A DNA stretch of 64,000 bases, taken from Peronospora farinosa (Eukaryota > Oomycota > Peronosporomycetes > Peronosporales > Peronosporaceae). This document shows positions 11,221 to 21,007 of the stretch, one piece after another (the stretch's first letter is position 1; every line of letters starts with the position of its first letter). The stretch covers positions 34,486 to 98,485 of the forward strand of contig CANTFK010000417.1 in assembly GCA_947646735.1 (NCBI GenBank), given 5' to 3'. Position numbers and translations under genes: made by a program. A model generated the notes under the pieces. That model was not told where the DNA came from. It saw nothing but the letters and a program-made list of their open reading frames with translations, and searched no databases.

Positions 11221-12426
11221 CTACTGACCATCGTCTTTTCGTTGACGCTTTGTCGGCGCTGGTGCTTCGCCGCCGTTTCGAAGGCGCTTTCTTGTCACCG
11301 GTCCTTCCTTCTCAACCGATTCCTTTCGCATATGGTCTTCGCGTTCCTTCTTTACAGCATCGTTCTTTTGCATAATGTTAAGCGACCTCTTATAATATAT
11401 GGCACTTTTCTTCTTTTTCTTAATAGCATCATCGAACAACTTAACTAGAAAGTCGTCGTTAAAGTGCTTCCTTAGCAGGGGGAGTGCTAGCGCTTGTTTT
11501 GAAAATTTGCTTTTGCCCTCCTGGCCTTTCATGAACGAGATCCACGAGTTCCACTTTAGGCTTTCAAACATATTGACGCCTTCATCTTTAACCCCAAGAA
11601 GCGTAAAGACACGGTCATCAGGATATGTGTTTTTGTGGTCATGCCAGTACAAAATCTGATACGAGGTTAAAATGTCCGCCGTTTCCTTCGCAGCTTCAGT
11701 GTTTAGTGCCGCATAAAGCTGTTGTGTTAGCACTCGTTCCTCAAAATGACCCATTAACATCTTAAACAACGGCGGAATAGGGGATTCTACCCTTATTTGC
11801 TTGAATAACTCCATCCAGCTCTGGAATAACGGATCCGCCAACAATGCGGCTACATCAACCTTGTCAGCTATTAACATGTTAAAAACTTTCTCATCATGTC
11901 CGTTTTTAATCCAATTCTGCAACAGAACAATTTTTTCCACAGTATCGACAGCATTTTTCATAGCTGGGACCTTCTTTGCGGCCGCTAGACGGCTGAGCAC
12001 CTCTTTGTCACTTGTCTTCATTGTAAGTTTTGAAAGCTCGTCTCCAGCCTTTTGATGCATCTTAGAAGTTAGTTGTTCCAAAGAGTTGACCTGCTCCGGC
12101 GAATGGGCGCTCTCGAGCAGGAATTTCACGTCTTCGTCAAATCCATTACCGGCTACCAATGCATCAATCAGTTTTTCAGACTGAGGCCAAAGGCTTGGAT
12201 TCCACTTTGTTCTTTCTTCGTCACCGCCGTTGATTTCCTCCGTCGTATATGAGCTCGGTCTCAATTGTCGTTTCACTTGCGCGTTTCTCGGTGCATACTG
12301 CAGAGCAACGATCATCTTTACCATAGTCTGTAGACTCCATATCAACACAACAACCGTTGCTAGCACCATGTACCAGAAGAGATGCTTTACTTTCTTGATC
12401 GAGCAGGCCATTTTTAATGGAGTCAA
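11221..12426 (-). CDS. Candidate RXLR-dEER secreted effector with WY-type repeats and C-terminal NLS
   Basis: This intronless frame encodes 401 residues (396 if Met6 is used). Residues 16-34 form a hydrophobic signal peptide or anchor (LFWYMVLATVVVLIW). RQLR follows at residues 53-56 and DEER at 69-72, the order and spacing of oomycete RXLR-dEER effectors, which are secreted and act inside plant cells. The body is all-alpha with Trp and Tyr at WY-fold positions: ADPLFQSWMELF (Trp204) with QLYAAL (Tyr238), and QILYWHDHK then FESLKWNSWISF (Trp292, Trp295). This fits one or two WY/LWY modules. The C-terminus carries a bipartite basic cluster at residues 379-397 (RKRLR...TKRQRK), so a nuclear destination in the host is plausible. 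The hydrophobic segment is long and preceded by several lysines, so a signal-anchor membrane protein is the alternative. Target unknown. Confidence 0.8.
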   Translation of the reverse strand: MTPLKMACSIKKVKHLFWYMVLATVVVLIWSLQTMVKMIVALQYAPRNAQVKRQLRPSSYTTEEINGGDEERTKWNPSLWPQSEKLIDALVAGNGFDEDVKFLLESAHSPEQVNSLEQLTSKMHQKAGDELSKLTMKTSDKEVLSRLAAAKKVPAMKNAVDTVEKIVLLQNWIKNGHDEKVFNMLIADKVDVAALLADPLFQSWMELFKQIRVESPIPPLFKMLMGHFEERVLTQQLYAALNTEAAKETADILTSYQILYWHDHKNTYPDDRVFTLLGVKDEGVNMFESLKWNSWISFMKGQEGKSKFSKQALALPLLRKHFNDDFLVKLFDDAIKKKKKSAIYYKRSLNIMQKNDAVKKEREDHMRKESVEKEGPVTRKRLRNGGEAPAPTKRQRKDDGQ

Positions 12427-13039
12427 TGCTGCACTGAAGAGCTGGAAGCGAATTACAAAGTGAAGAAGGAACGAACTCTTCTCGTTACTACGAAGAGAGA
12501 CAATTAATCCGTTTTTATGCAGATGAAATCGACCACTTGATAGCCAGGCAGGCGTTCACTATGTAGCTACGCCTGGTGTCGGCACAGCACAAATAATGAC
12601 GCTGCGTCGTCTATGTGATGCTGGGCCGACTGTGTCCCGGCACCGCTATCTTAGACATGACGCGAATGCTGCGACAACTGATGGAAATTGTAAGCTCAAC
12701 TGTTTAGCAAGCGCTTATTGGTTCGAGCTTGTCTTGTTAGGCATTTGGAGGCTTGTTATCAATTCCTCGACTGCAATTCCATTCATGGAAAGTCAGACTC
12801 ACTACACATCTTCAGATGAACGATGCAACGTCTGTAAACAAAATTCTCATTACATCATCTGCCTATTTTGAAGGAAGAAATGCCGCCGGTACGGGCTGTA
12901 TCGGAACCGCATTACATACAGAATAGGTAGCAGTTCCAAGCTAGCTCAAATCGACGCAAACATGCTTGAAGAAAAGTTAGTGCTAGCAATTGCATTGGTG
13001 GAGCTCGGATAAGAAAACAACAAAGATTTTTGTGCACCG
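12427..13039. other. Intergenic, upstream of the candidate effector
   Basis: No gene or repeat can be supported here. Short open frames on both strands have no recognisable motif. The first few hundred bases should contain the promoter of the effector gene, but I cannot point to a specific element. Confidence 0.4.
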
Positions 13040-15280
13040 CTGGGGAAATGGAAGTTTTTGTGGACGAGTGGATCGTGAGATTGCACCGCTTTGCAAAGGG
13101 TACGATGGAGCTAAAGGTTGAGCCCATTTACGAGACGGTCGTTGTCTTTTTGGACTAGAAAAGTGTCGAGCAATGCGTCGTTGACTTCTTTGGCACTAGT
13201 GATGCCTAAAAAGACGCTATCGAGCGATTCGTCCTTGCGGAAGACGCTGGTGACGCCTTGGGGGCGTTCTCACGGACACAAGTTTTCTTCTCTTCGACAA
13301 TACGACTGCCGAGCTACTGATTAGTTTGGACCTGGCCAAGTTGCAAATTGTCAAGTCCATTACACAGCCTAAGAACGACCCGAGTTGACCATTCCCCTTG
13401 ACGATTTTCGCGAAGGGCAGTATGTACGTGCTGTATGTATCGAGTTACGCACAGCAGCAGTCGTGGGAATACAAGATTAACCTGCATCGACGTGCAACTC
13501 TGATTCCGTAAGCGAAAAACAAGACTACAGGCTTCGGTCGAGAATCGTGCGTGAAATGGTTTGTGTATTGAACGTGAGAAATAGTAACGAGCCGGCTGTG
13601 GATGCGCCTGTACGTTACTGGAAGGAAACACGACTGGAGAATGATTTATTGTACTCAGTTCGCAATCTGGACTGCTAGAACGATTTGTCGCGGTACACGC
13701 TGTCTGCGTTTGCACAAAACCTCATGTCGGCGAGATAACAGTGTACATCTCGCCTAGATGCTCTACCAGGCTAAGTGATATCAGTTGGCATCTCTGCGTT
13801 TGTAACTTGTGCGTGTCCTTCATCGACTTTCTGTTAGCGACGTTGACGAGGGACAACGCAACTTCGGCTGGCTCAAGTGTCGTAGAATTTCCGCATGAGT
13901 TCGGAACTTCTTACAGCTGCTCCACAACGAAAGCAACGATGTTCTTGGGCGGATCCATCGCTACCGAGCGCACCTTATATTGAGCGCATTCTTAGAGGTC
14001 CTGTAGCGTCGATACATCTCAAAGCCGACGAGATCTGCCCGATCGAGGCGATGCCGTTATCTGCAGCCGCGCATTTTAAGTTGGCTACAATTCTGACGAG
14101 GGAGGGGACAACGGAGTTGCAAAAAACATGGCCAGACTTTACCGAGGCTAGTCAAGGCTTGACAGTCAGTGTGAGTAGACTTTTTGCGCTGATCACGTTA
14201 GATCACTTTACTGAGGAGTGTCTACATATCCTATCCGTCCTATATCGTAGGCCATTATATTGCAATGGATACAGCAACCTTTTGTTTGTGCATCCTCACC
14301 AACTAGCATTGCTTGCATGCTAGCGTCGTCTGCTAGGTAAAACACTCGATTGGAACGATGCACTAGCGGATTTGATCGTGATGATTGCAGGCTCTTCTAT
14401 TTGCGAGTTGATTCTCTGTTTAAAGTACACACTTCGTTTACTCTGCTACATGGAGATTTGAAGCAGACGAAAGCAAGAGATGTGGACGAGAATAAGCAGG
14501 AAGATCACAATGCGAAACGAAATTGAGGTGATAAGTTTGATGAAGCCAGTAAGGAGTATATCTGTTGGACCTGGCAAAAGCCTTTCGATATGAAAACAGC
14601 TAACCAAGAAAATACCACAGGGTCTACTTGGTGTTGCAAGTAATCACTTAGTGCAGACGTAAGCACGAGCAAAAGTTGTCAGCAGCTTTGATTACCTTCC
14701 GGATTTTGACGAAGACAGTGGTGCCGTACGTGGATATCGTAAACCTTGTGCATCGATAGGTTTGCTGGAATTGATTTCGGTGGTGTCCTTCCGAATTGTG
14801 GTGTCTGGAGAAACGATTTCAGTGGCTGACATCGTTTGAATTATGTATGTCTCGGTTGTGTGTCCTAAGAGTCGCAACCCACTTGAATTGGTGACGCCGA
14901 TAACGTCGTAGCAATGTCACACTTGCTGGACAAACATGGGCATGTAAAACATGTTCTGCCATGTAGACAAGGTCACGTTAGTGCTTCTTTTCGAGCACGC
15001 GAAGGTTGCAATACACCGACAAGATGGTCCGGTAGTCAAAAAGCAGCCTCAAGACTTTGCACCCTCGTCAACTGTAGCTCCACGAGGCGTCCGACGGCAC
15101 TAAGACGCATGGATAACTTCGTTCGAGCCACCAGGAAACAGCGCACAAGTCACTGCATGACGAGAGCGGCAGCGTCAAGATGTATGCTTCTCATGGATAT
15201 TGCTATGTATGAACTCCTCTTATCTAAAGTCACGTTTTCGTCGGGCGACTTCAAAAACTGCTAGACGGAGTTGCGTGTCG
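13040..15280 (+). pseudogene. Decayed coding remnants, family not recognised
   Basis: Plus-strand translation gives runs of 25-40 residues of protein-like sequence broken by stops and frame changes. Examples are EVFVDEWIVRLHRFAKG and VEQCVVDFFGTSDA around 13050-13210, REMVCVLNVRNSNEPAVDAP around 13550-13610, RYTLSAFAQNLMS at about 13690 and ISVVSFRIVVSGE at about 14770. Codon-like composition persists across frames, so one or more genes probably once lay here in plus orientation. I do not recognise the family. Uncorrected sequence errors could give the same look. Confidence 0.35.
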
Positions 15281-15466
15281 GCGAAGAGATCTCTTAAGCA
15301 ATAAAATGAGGGTTGGAATCAATTGCCATGAGCAACGCTGATGATGTAACCCACCTTGGGTGACATCACGTAAGTGGCCGAGGTTGGACTGGTTTTCAAG
15401 CTATGCAAGAGCAAGTGCTCTGGATGTAGAAGTAGAAAGATTTTCGTGATCGACTTGATTTTCTTG

Positions 15467-15878
15467 AACGGACAGTCGAAAAGGAGTCACAGGCGTGATT
15501 GACAATGCCATCGGCAAGAATGACACGGAAAAGCATGAGAAGGACGACAAACATGCTACCAGTCTTTTTGGTACGAACGATGAGAGGAACATTGGTGGTC
15601 TGCTAGGAAAAACGGACGGCCATCATCATCATGGCGGTGGTATTCCCAGCAGCTCTGACACAGTCGAGCAGCTGGTCAAGACGACGTTGCACGACAACCT
15701 TAACGTCAGTGCACTGAGTCATCAGATCACAATTGCCCAGAAATCGCTGTCATCGTCGCCGTCTTTCGTAGAGCGTGCTAAGGAGGTGATACATGATGTG
15801 AAGGACAAGCTGAAGGGTGACAAGACAAGCCCAACGCACGACGGTCATCACGGCAACAAGCATGTTGTGGACCAGTAA
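15467..15878 (+). pseudogene. 5'-truncated copy of the His-rich helical family gene
   Basis: The open frame 15495-15878 (127 codons) equals the C-terminal half of the full-length gene at 58866-59642 (-). It shows DNAIGKNDTEKHEKDDKHAT, the His run GHHHHGGG, SDTVEQLVKTTLHDN and VKDKLKGDKTSPTHDGHHG. Homology starts abruptly near 15467 and the N-terminal ~130 codons are missing. This copy keeps a CAG TAA end, where the 58.9 kb copy has lost a base and reads four residues further. It lies at the outer edge of the inverted duplication shared with 57-59.3 kb. Expression from an unrelated upstream promoter is possible but unlikely. Confidence 0.75.
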
Positions 15879-16180
15879 GGAAGGGTATTAGTGTGCACAC
15901 TAGTAGATTTTGCATCTCGATTACCTAGGCATGTGCTGCAAGAGAACAAGGTGAGGTCAGTGTCACATAAACATCTTTTGCTATGAATAGTCGTTTACGA
16001 TTTCGAGTGTCCAGCTTTGATGTAAATCGATAGTTGACTAGTACCATTTTATACCAGCTCAGTGTACTTTGAAATGATGATCTGCCATCCCTCGATTGAA
16101 CACTAAGACAGATGTAATCCATTGACATTCAGCCGCGTCTTAGCAACTAATCGTGCCTTTTTCAAGCGCCTTCAGATGAA

Positions 16181-16291
16181 GACTTACTCGAAACCCAGTC
16201 TCTTCCTAACATTCTCTTCATCATTGACAGGAAGAAAAGATTACTCGATATTCAGTCTCTTCTAAGTATTCTCTTCATCATGGACAGGAAG
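16181..16291. repeat. Two-unit tandem duplication upstream of elicitin-like gene
   Basis: A ~54-base unit built around CAGTCTCTTC and ATTCTCTTCATCAT occurs twice in a row with a few differences (16181-16235 and 16238-16291). The same pair appears inverted at about 58467-58576 upstream of the other elicitin-like gene, so it predates the locus duplication. It lies 130-240 bases before the start codon and could affect transcription. Confidence 0.6.
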
Positions 16292-16419
16292 AGATGATAA
16301 AAAACTCTCGTGTTTATTTTGAAGAGCTCCAACACAAACAAGACTCCACGTCTTCTTCATTCTCCAATTTGATTCCAACTTGGTACCCCAGTATTTCCTC
16401 ACATCAACCTCTAACCACT

Positions 16420-16956
16420 ATGCAGCTTAGCATTATTCTCTTCGTTCTCCTTGGCGCTTATGGAGCCGCCGAAGACGCCTGTCCTCCAGCCGAGATCAAG
16501 AAACTTGCTGAGCTTTATGCCAACCCGAACCTACATGAGTGCCAGAAAATCTCGGCCGACTTTTCCATCGCTTCACCTACGGATCCCCAAGTCAAAGCCA
16601 TGTGTAATTCTGACTCGTGTCGTAAGCTGATCAAAGACGTCCTCGCATTGAAACCTGAAGACTGCTACCTGTCTTTTGCCAAGATGAAAGTCAACGCGTA
16701 CAAGGTCGCCAGCAGTGTCGATGATGCGTGCATGACTGACATGAAGAAATACAATGAGACCTGGAAGTCTCAACCGGCTCTGAAACCCATCGACGGTGAG
16801 CAGTACCGCTACGAGCAAGAAAAGCAAAAATTTGTCAAGGATACCAATGGGACGCACGATGTCAAGATTGATGATGCGCAAGATGAAGACTCGATCGACA
16901 GCATGGCGACAGAACCCGTTCCGACGCCAACCACGACGCTCCCGGCGAAGGTCTAA
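16420..16956 (+). CDS. Elicitin-like secreted protein, duplicate copy
   Basis: I choose the ATG at 16420, since it begins a clean signal peptide (MQLSIILFVLLGAYGAAEDA); an in-frame ATG 42 codons upstream would bury it. The 178-residue product has six cysteines at 21, 41, 62, 67, 82 and 104. Their spacing (20, 21, 5, 15, 22) fits the elicitin fold of three disulfides, with MCNSDSCRKLI and LKPEDCYLSF as typical core pieces. Elicitins are extracellular sterol- or lipid-binding proteins of oomycetes and several are recognised by plants. After the domain comes an acidic, Thr/Pro-rich tail (PVPTPTTTLPAKV) with an NGT glycosylation sequon, as in elicitin-like (ELL/ELI side-chain) proteins; I see no GPI-type hydrophobic end. 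The inverted copy at 57801-58337 differs by one visible residue (THDVKID versus THVVKID). Confidence 0.85.
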   Translation: MQLSIILFVLLGAYGAAEDACPPAEIKKLAELYANPNLHECQKISADFSIASPTDPQVKAMCNSDSCRKLIKDVLALKPEDCYLSFAKMKVNAYKVASSVDDACMTDMKKYNETWKSQPALKPIDGEQYRYEQEKQKFVKDTNGTHDVKIDDAQDEDSIDSMATEPVPTPTTTLPAKV

Positions 16957-17068
16957 AAAACGCCGAAGAAGCTATAGCAACTTGTCTCAAACTTGTATTC
17001 ATAAGTGCTTGTACGACATCCGCTGCTTACTTCATTCAAGAAACAGACGCGTTCCAGCGTTGCCATGA

Positions 17069-17290
17069 CTAGATGTATCACCACGTATTGTAATGAACTT
17101 CGTAAAATTTGAGTAGTGTCTTTTGCTGGTGAATATGTTAAAGTGCTGACTGCTTCTGATAGATAAGTGCACTGCTAGTTCGTCTGTCTTGTTGTTGCTG
17201 CCATTTTGTTTTTACAACAAATCGATGGCGTTCATTGCTACTTCCAGCGCACGAGATACAATTATGGCAAGCAATTGTCTTTGCAATTCC
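17069..17290. other. Spacer between elicitin-like gene and PI-PLC fragment
   Basis: The two genes are convergent here, as in the inverted copy at 57467-57690. The spacer is almost identical in both copies. No further feature is visible. Confidence 0.4.
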
Positions 17291-17770
17291 TTATTCCACC
17301 GAGATAATGTCGTCAATTGGTGACACCTTCAGTTGCTGAGCAACGGTTGCAACTTCCGAGACGAAAGCTTTTGCGTTCAACCACACGCCTGCAATCGATC
17401 TAGGCGCGTGCTCAATCAATTGACTGCGCAACAGTTCATTCTCATATCCCGAGGCTGGGGCTGAATACTTTAATTCTGATGCAGACAGAGCAGAACAGGC
17501 GAAAGCTGCGTCGGCTTCAACGACCGACACACTTCCAAGCTGCCAAAGACGTGGGTTTTTCATGTCAACACATGCTGGTACCAAGTTGGCAGCTTGACAA
17601 TCGACGCTCTGCCAAGTCTTTGACTCACGCATGAGTGCGACACACTTGCTAGCATCAAGCTCGTGCCCCTTAGTTACAGTCCATACTGTAGCCTCCATGC
17701 GTTTTGGGGTGAGGTTGTATTGTCTGGTGATGGCATATTCACACCACAGTCTGCCACGCCTGGAAGAGAT
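17291..17770 (-). pseudogene. 3' fragment of the PI-PLC X-domain gene
   Basis: The minus-strand frame up to the stop at 17291 equals the last ~150 codons of the gene at 55567-57466 (MEATVWTVTKGHELDASKC, GVWLNAKAFVSEVATVAQQ), with one visible substitution (PACVDMK for PACFDMK). Matching stops near 17770, at the codons for NEESLPG. The catalytic X domain is absent, so no enzyme is encoded. The break lies only about 15 bases from the outer end of the left palindrome arm. Confidence 0.85.
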
Positions 17771-17784
17771 TCTTCAGTTTAGTA

Positions 17785-19790
17785 TCAATACCACATGTAT
17801 CACACCGATGTCACGAATAACAACGTTGAGTATCGAAGATGTATTGGTGTTGGACTCGGCCGGATTTGTGTGTGTCTTCAATCAAAGAAGTCAATCAACT
17901 TGCGTGAGAGAGGCAACGCAAGTCTCGATCTCGCTACAGCCTTATACATGACGTGCCGACTTCTAGCGGACAAATTGGAGATCACATTTGGTGAACTCAT
18001 ATTGACGTTGATCTCATAAGGCTATCCGGTAGTTTGTCTATTGTAGCAATGGACTCACATCCGAGTACCCCATCGACCTCTACAACTTACATACAGAACG
18101 GAAAACGAAGGCGGAGCTTTTCCACGAGATGAAAACGAATCGTTTGACTTGCACCTGCATACAGATGAAAAGACAGCCGTCCTTTTGTTTTACAGCGGGC
18201 ACTGTAAGATCGACTCATTTAGTTGGTGTCGTAATGACAGCCAACGCCAGTACGTAGTAAACACGGTCGTCAGGTAATTGAGATTGTTACATATCATTTC
18301 AAAACGAAACTTGACATGATGGTTGGTGTCACGTACGAAAGGACACTGATATTCTTTATTTGGTTGAGCGCCAGAAGCAAGATGGTAGTTCAGCTCGAGT
18401 GCTTTCATACTACGAAGTTTTTGCTGTCTCGTCGCTACGATGAGGAAACAGGAAGAAGAAATAATTCACATAAGCTGAATCGTACAGGTTGTTGTAGATG
18501 ATGGCTATATGCCTTATCAACACAACGATTCATTTAGATGAAAGAATTGTCAAATATATTTGTGTCTTCCAGGAGGTAACATGAGGAATTTGACAATGTG
18601 AGTGATGATGACCCCGTTCGAGAAGCGTGTAACACACCTGGGAGGTGAACGTAATCATATTCTTTGTTGAATGACTTAAAGCTACTACTACCGCTTACCT
18701 CTTCCAGAAGTAGATTGGGACATGAGCACAAAATCATTGCATGTCGTTCTTCATTTTTACTCGAGCCATTCTCCGAGCGAGCACTTGCTCCTTTTATGGT
18801 GCCACGACGTGCTTGTTGCCGTGATGACCGCCGTGCGTCGGACTTGACTTTTCGCCCTTCAGTTTGTCTTTGACCTCGTGGACCACCTCTTTCACGCGTT
18901 CCACGAATGAAGGCGACGGTGACAACGATTTCTCGGCATTTGTGATCTGGTGACTCAGTGCACTGACGTTAAAGTTGTCGTGCAACGTCGTCTTGACTAG
19001 CTGCTCGACCGTATCAGAGCTGCTGAAAACGCCGCCGCCGTGGTGGTGGTGGCCGTCCGTTTTCCCGAGCAGACCACCGTCGTGGTTGGCATCCATCGTG
19101 CCAAGATGACCGACGTGTTTCTCGTCTATGTTCCTGTGACCCTTACCGAATAGACCTCCTTCCTTTTCATGTTTTTCCTTGTCATTCTTGCCGACGGCAT
19201 TGTCAATCACGCCTTTAACACCTTTCGATCGTCCGTTCTTCTCGTCATAGTTACGAGCTGTCGTGCTGAGGACGTCCATGGATTTGGCAACAACATCCAT
19301 CATATTACGCGCCGAGTCGATGTTCAATTCGGACGGTTCCGGATTCTTGTTGATCTGGTGTGCCACGTGCTTCAAGTCGAATGCCATGTCTTTTGCTGTT
19401 CGCATGTCATTCCGCATGAACGAGGTGGCCGTGTTGATAAAGTAGTTTCCATGGCGGTTGTCGTAGTCCGAGAGGTTCTTCTTGAGTAGCTTGAGGCACC
19501 TGGCAGCATCGTCTGCAGTCTGGTTGAGCACATTTTCGAGCAAGGCGAATTCGCGCTTGACAGTGGCGGTGTGGTCGTTGGACTTCAACATGCTTGCGTG
19601 AATTGGTTGATGAAGTGGTGGTGGTGGTAATGGATCAATTTAAAAAGTGTGGGAATCGACTCGTGCGTTTGCTGTCACGTGTTGAAATGGATGAAGACTT
19701 TTAAGACATTTCAATCTCATCTTTGTAATGGCTTCGTCTATGAGATGTCGGTCTATTTAAGTTGAGACATGATGTTGAATGTGACGTTGC
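17785..19790. repeat. Left arm of giant inverted repeat (palindrome)
   Basis: This arm is the reverse complement of 21008-22812. It includes the whole 265-codon gene, its flanks and about 1 kb beyond. Coordinates mirror around 20398 (position sum 40797); beyond about 18540 the sum becomes 40598, because the left arm carries ~200 bases (about 18338-18545) missing on the right. The overlapping minor frames also match residue for residue, so nucleotide identity in the gene part must be close to complete. Confidence 0.88.
18794..19591 (-). CDS. His-rich helical protein, palindrome copy 1 (family unknown)
   Basis: The protein has 265 residues and no signal peptide or membrane segment. The N-terminal ~125 residues look all-alpha (LLENVLNQTADDAARCLKLL, SFMRNDMRTAKDMAFDLKHV). 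A low-complexity middle part is rich in Gly, His, Lys and Asp (EKEGGLFGKGHRN, DGHHHHGGG, residues ~138-190). The C-terminal part is again amphipathic helix (VEQLVKTTLHDNFNVSALSH, VKEVVHEVKDKLKGEKS) and ends in GHHGNKHVVAP. The K/E/D-rich DKLKG stretch resembles LEA-type hydrophilic helices, and the His clusters could bind metal; both are guesses. I do not recognise the family. It is identical to the product at 21206-22003. Other members are at 20187, 58866 and, broken, at 15467 and 10576. Confidence 0.75.
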   Translation of the reverse strand: MLKSNDHTATVKREFALLENVLNQTADDAARCLKLLKKNLSDYDNRHGNYFINTATSFMRNDMRTAKDMAFDLKHVAHQINKNPEPSELNIDSARNMMDVVAKSMDVLSTTARNYDEKNGRSKGVKGVIDNAVGKNDKEKHEKEGGLFGKGHRNIDEKHVGHLGTMDANHDGGLLGKTDGHHHHGGGVFSSSDTVEQLVKTTLHDNFNVSALSHQITNAEKSLSPSPSFVERVKEVVHEVKDKLKGEKSSPTHGGHHGNKHVVAP

Positions 19791-20186
19791 TATTATTTTT
19801 CGTCATGAGTGCTTGTAAGTAGAGACATATTTTGTGATACTCACCGATAAAAAACGATTTTGGTCATTCTATGATCAAACGTACACGAAATCATACTTTT
19901 TAGGTTACTTCTTTCTCATTACTTTCAGTTGGATATCGGGTGCGATCGGCAAAAAGATAATATTTCGGGACACGTCTCAAACGCAACTCGCCAGATTTCA
20001 GTTTTTGACAAAAATCTGCAGATCAAGAATTGTCCCAAATATTTGGCTGAATTTTTCACCGTCGCGTCTGACCAGCAGCCATTATGTTTTGCAAAAAAAA
20101 TGAATCAGAAATGGTCACGGCAAACGTAAGACACAAGCATAATCACCACAATTTGCAGCGTGTAGTTTAATTAATTACTTAAACAT
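19791..20186. other. Palindrome spacer, 5' side
   Basis: This AT-rich stretch lies between the left arm and the central paralogue. I see no gene; it presumably holds the promoter of the 20187 gene. Short plus-strand frames here have no motif. Confidence 0.4.
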
Positions 20187-20813
20187 ATGAGCAGGTCCGA
20201 CTCTGGCATTGCCGCCGAATTCTTCAAGCTCGAGCTAGTTCTAATCCAAACAGCAGATGATGCAATCCAATGCGTGAAGACATTGAAAACCAACCTCTTC
20301 GAGTTTGATATCCGTCATAATCTGCACGTTTTTGATACCTCCAAGTTTTATATGAGGGACAGTATCCGTGTGGCAAAAGATGCAGCTTCAGAGCTCAACC
20401 ATGTGGCCGAACAAATTGCTAGAAGCAAATGCGTGGCTGACTCGGAAATTGCTAAAGCTCGCAATAAGATGAACGCACTCTCTGACGCCATAAAGAGTTT
20501 GAAGAAAGCGGCTCGCACCTACGATGAGATGAATGGAAAATCGAGGGGCATCACTCGCATCATCGATAACGTGCTCGTCGGAAAATACGATATCGATAAT
20601 CAGGAGAACAACATGCCAGGATGTGCTGATACGGTGGAAATAGTGGTGAGGTCGACAGTGCGCAATTCTTTCAAGGGCTTTTCAGCCCTGAAGCATCAAA
20701 TCTCCACTATCGAGAAGTCTCTATCACCATCACTGGTACAACGCGCGAAAGACGTGGTCGAGGATGTTGTGATTAAGATAAAGGGCGAGTCAGCCCTCCA
20801 CGAAGCTAAATAA
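20187..20813 (+). CDS. Diverged paralogue of the His-rich family in the palindrome centre
   Basis: This frame encodes 208 residues aligned throughout with the 265-residue family: VLIQTADDAIQCVKTLKTNL matches VLNQTADDAARCLKLLKKNL, YMRDSIRVAKDAASELNHVAEQI matches FMRNDMRTAKDMAFDLKHVAHQI, and ADTVEIVVRSTVRNSFK matches SDTVEQLVKTTLHDNFN. It lacks the Gly/His-rich middle and the terminal GHHG region, so it is about 55 residues shorter. It keeps an open frame despite strong divergence, which suggests it is or was under selection. The ATG chosen is the first in frame and fits the family start. It sits between the two mirror copies and reads toward the right one. Function unknown. Confidence 0.75.
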   Translation: MSRSDSGIAAEFFKLELVLIQTADDAIQCVKTLKTNLFEFDIRHNLHVFDTSKFYMRDSIRVAKDAASELNHVAEQIARSKCVADSEIAKARNKMNALSDAIKSLKKAARTYDEMNGKSRGITRIIDNVLVGKYDIDNQENNMPGCADTVEIVVRSTVRNSFKGFSALKHQISTIEKSLSPSLVQRAKDVVEDVVIKIKGESALHEAK

Positions 20814-21007
20814 GCGTGTAAACGTGCGACCCGTAACACACGTCGCTTTTCTTAGACGATAAACACTCAAAGAATAAAGTAGTCGTATGAATATAAAGGT
20901 GGCTTCACGCCAATACCCCATCGACATCATCAAACGTATTTTTGCCAGCTATTTTTTGTAACTAGTATTTCAGTTACCATAGAAAAAAGACGAATTCTAT
21001 ATTGATA

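Noticed and set aside
16294..16419. Longer start for the elicitin-like protein (220 residues)
   Set aside because: The upstream extension would place the signal peptide internally. The ATG at 16420 fits secretion and elicitin length.
19169..19489. 106-codon plus-strand frame (mirrored at 21308-21628) as an overlapping antisense gene
   Set aside because: It is the antisense shadow of the 265-codon gene. Its identity in both arms only reflects nucleotide identity.
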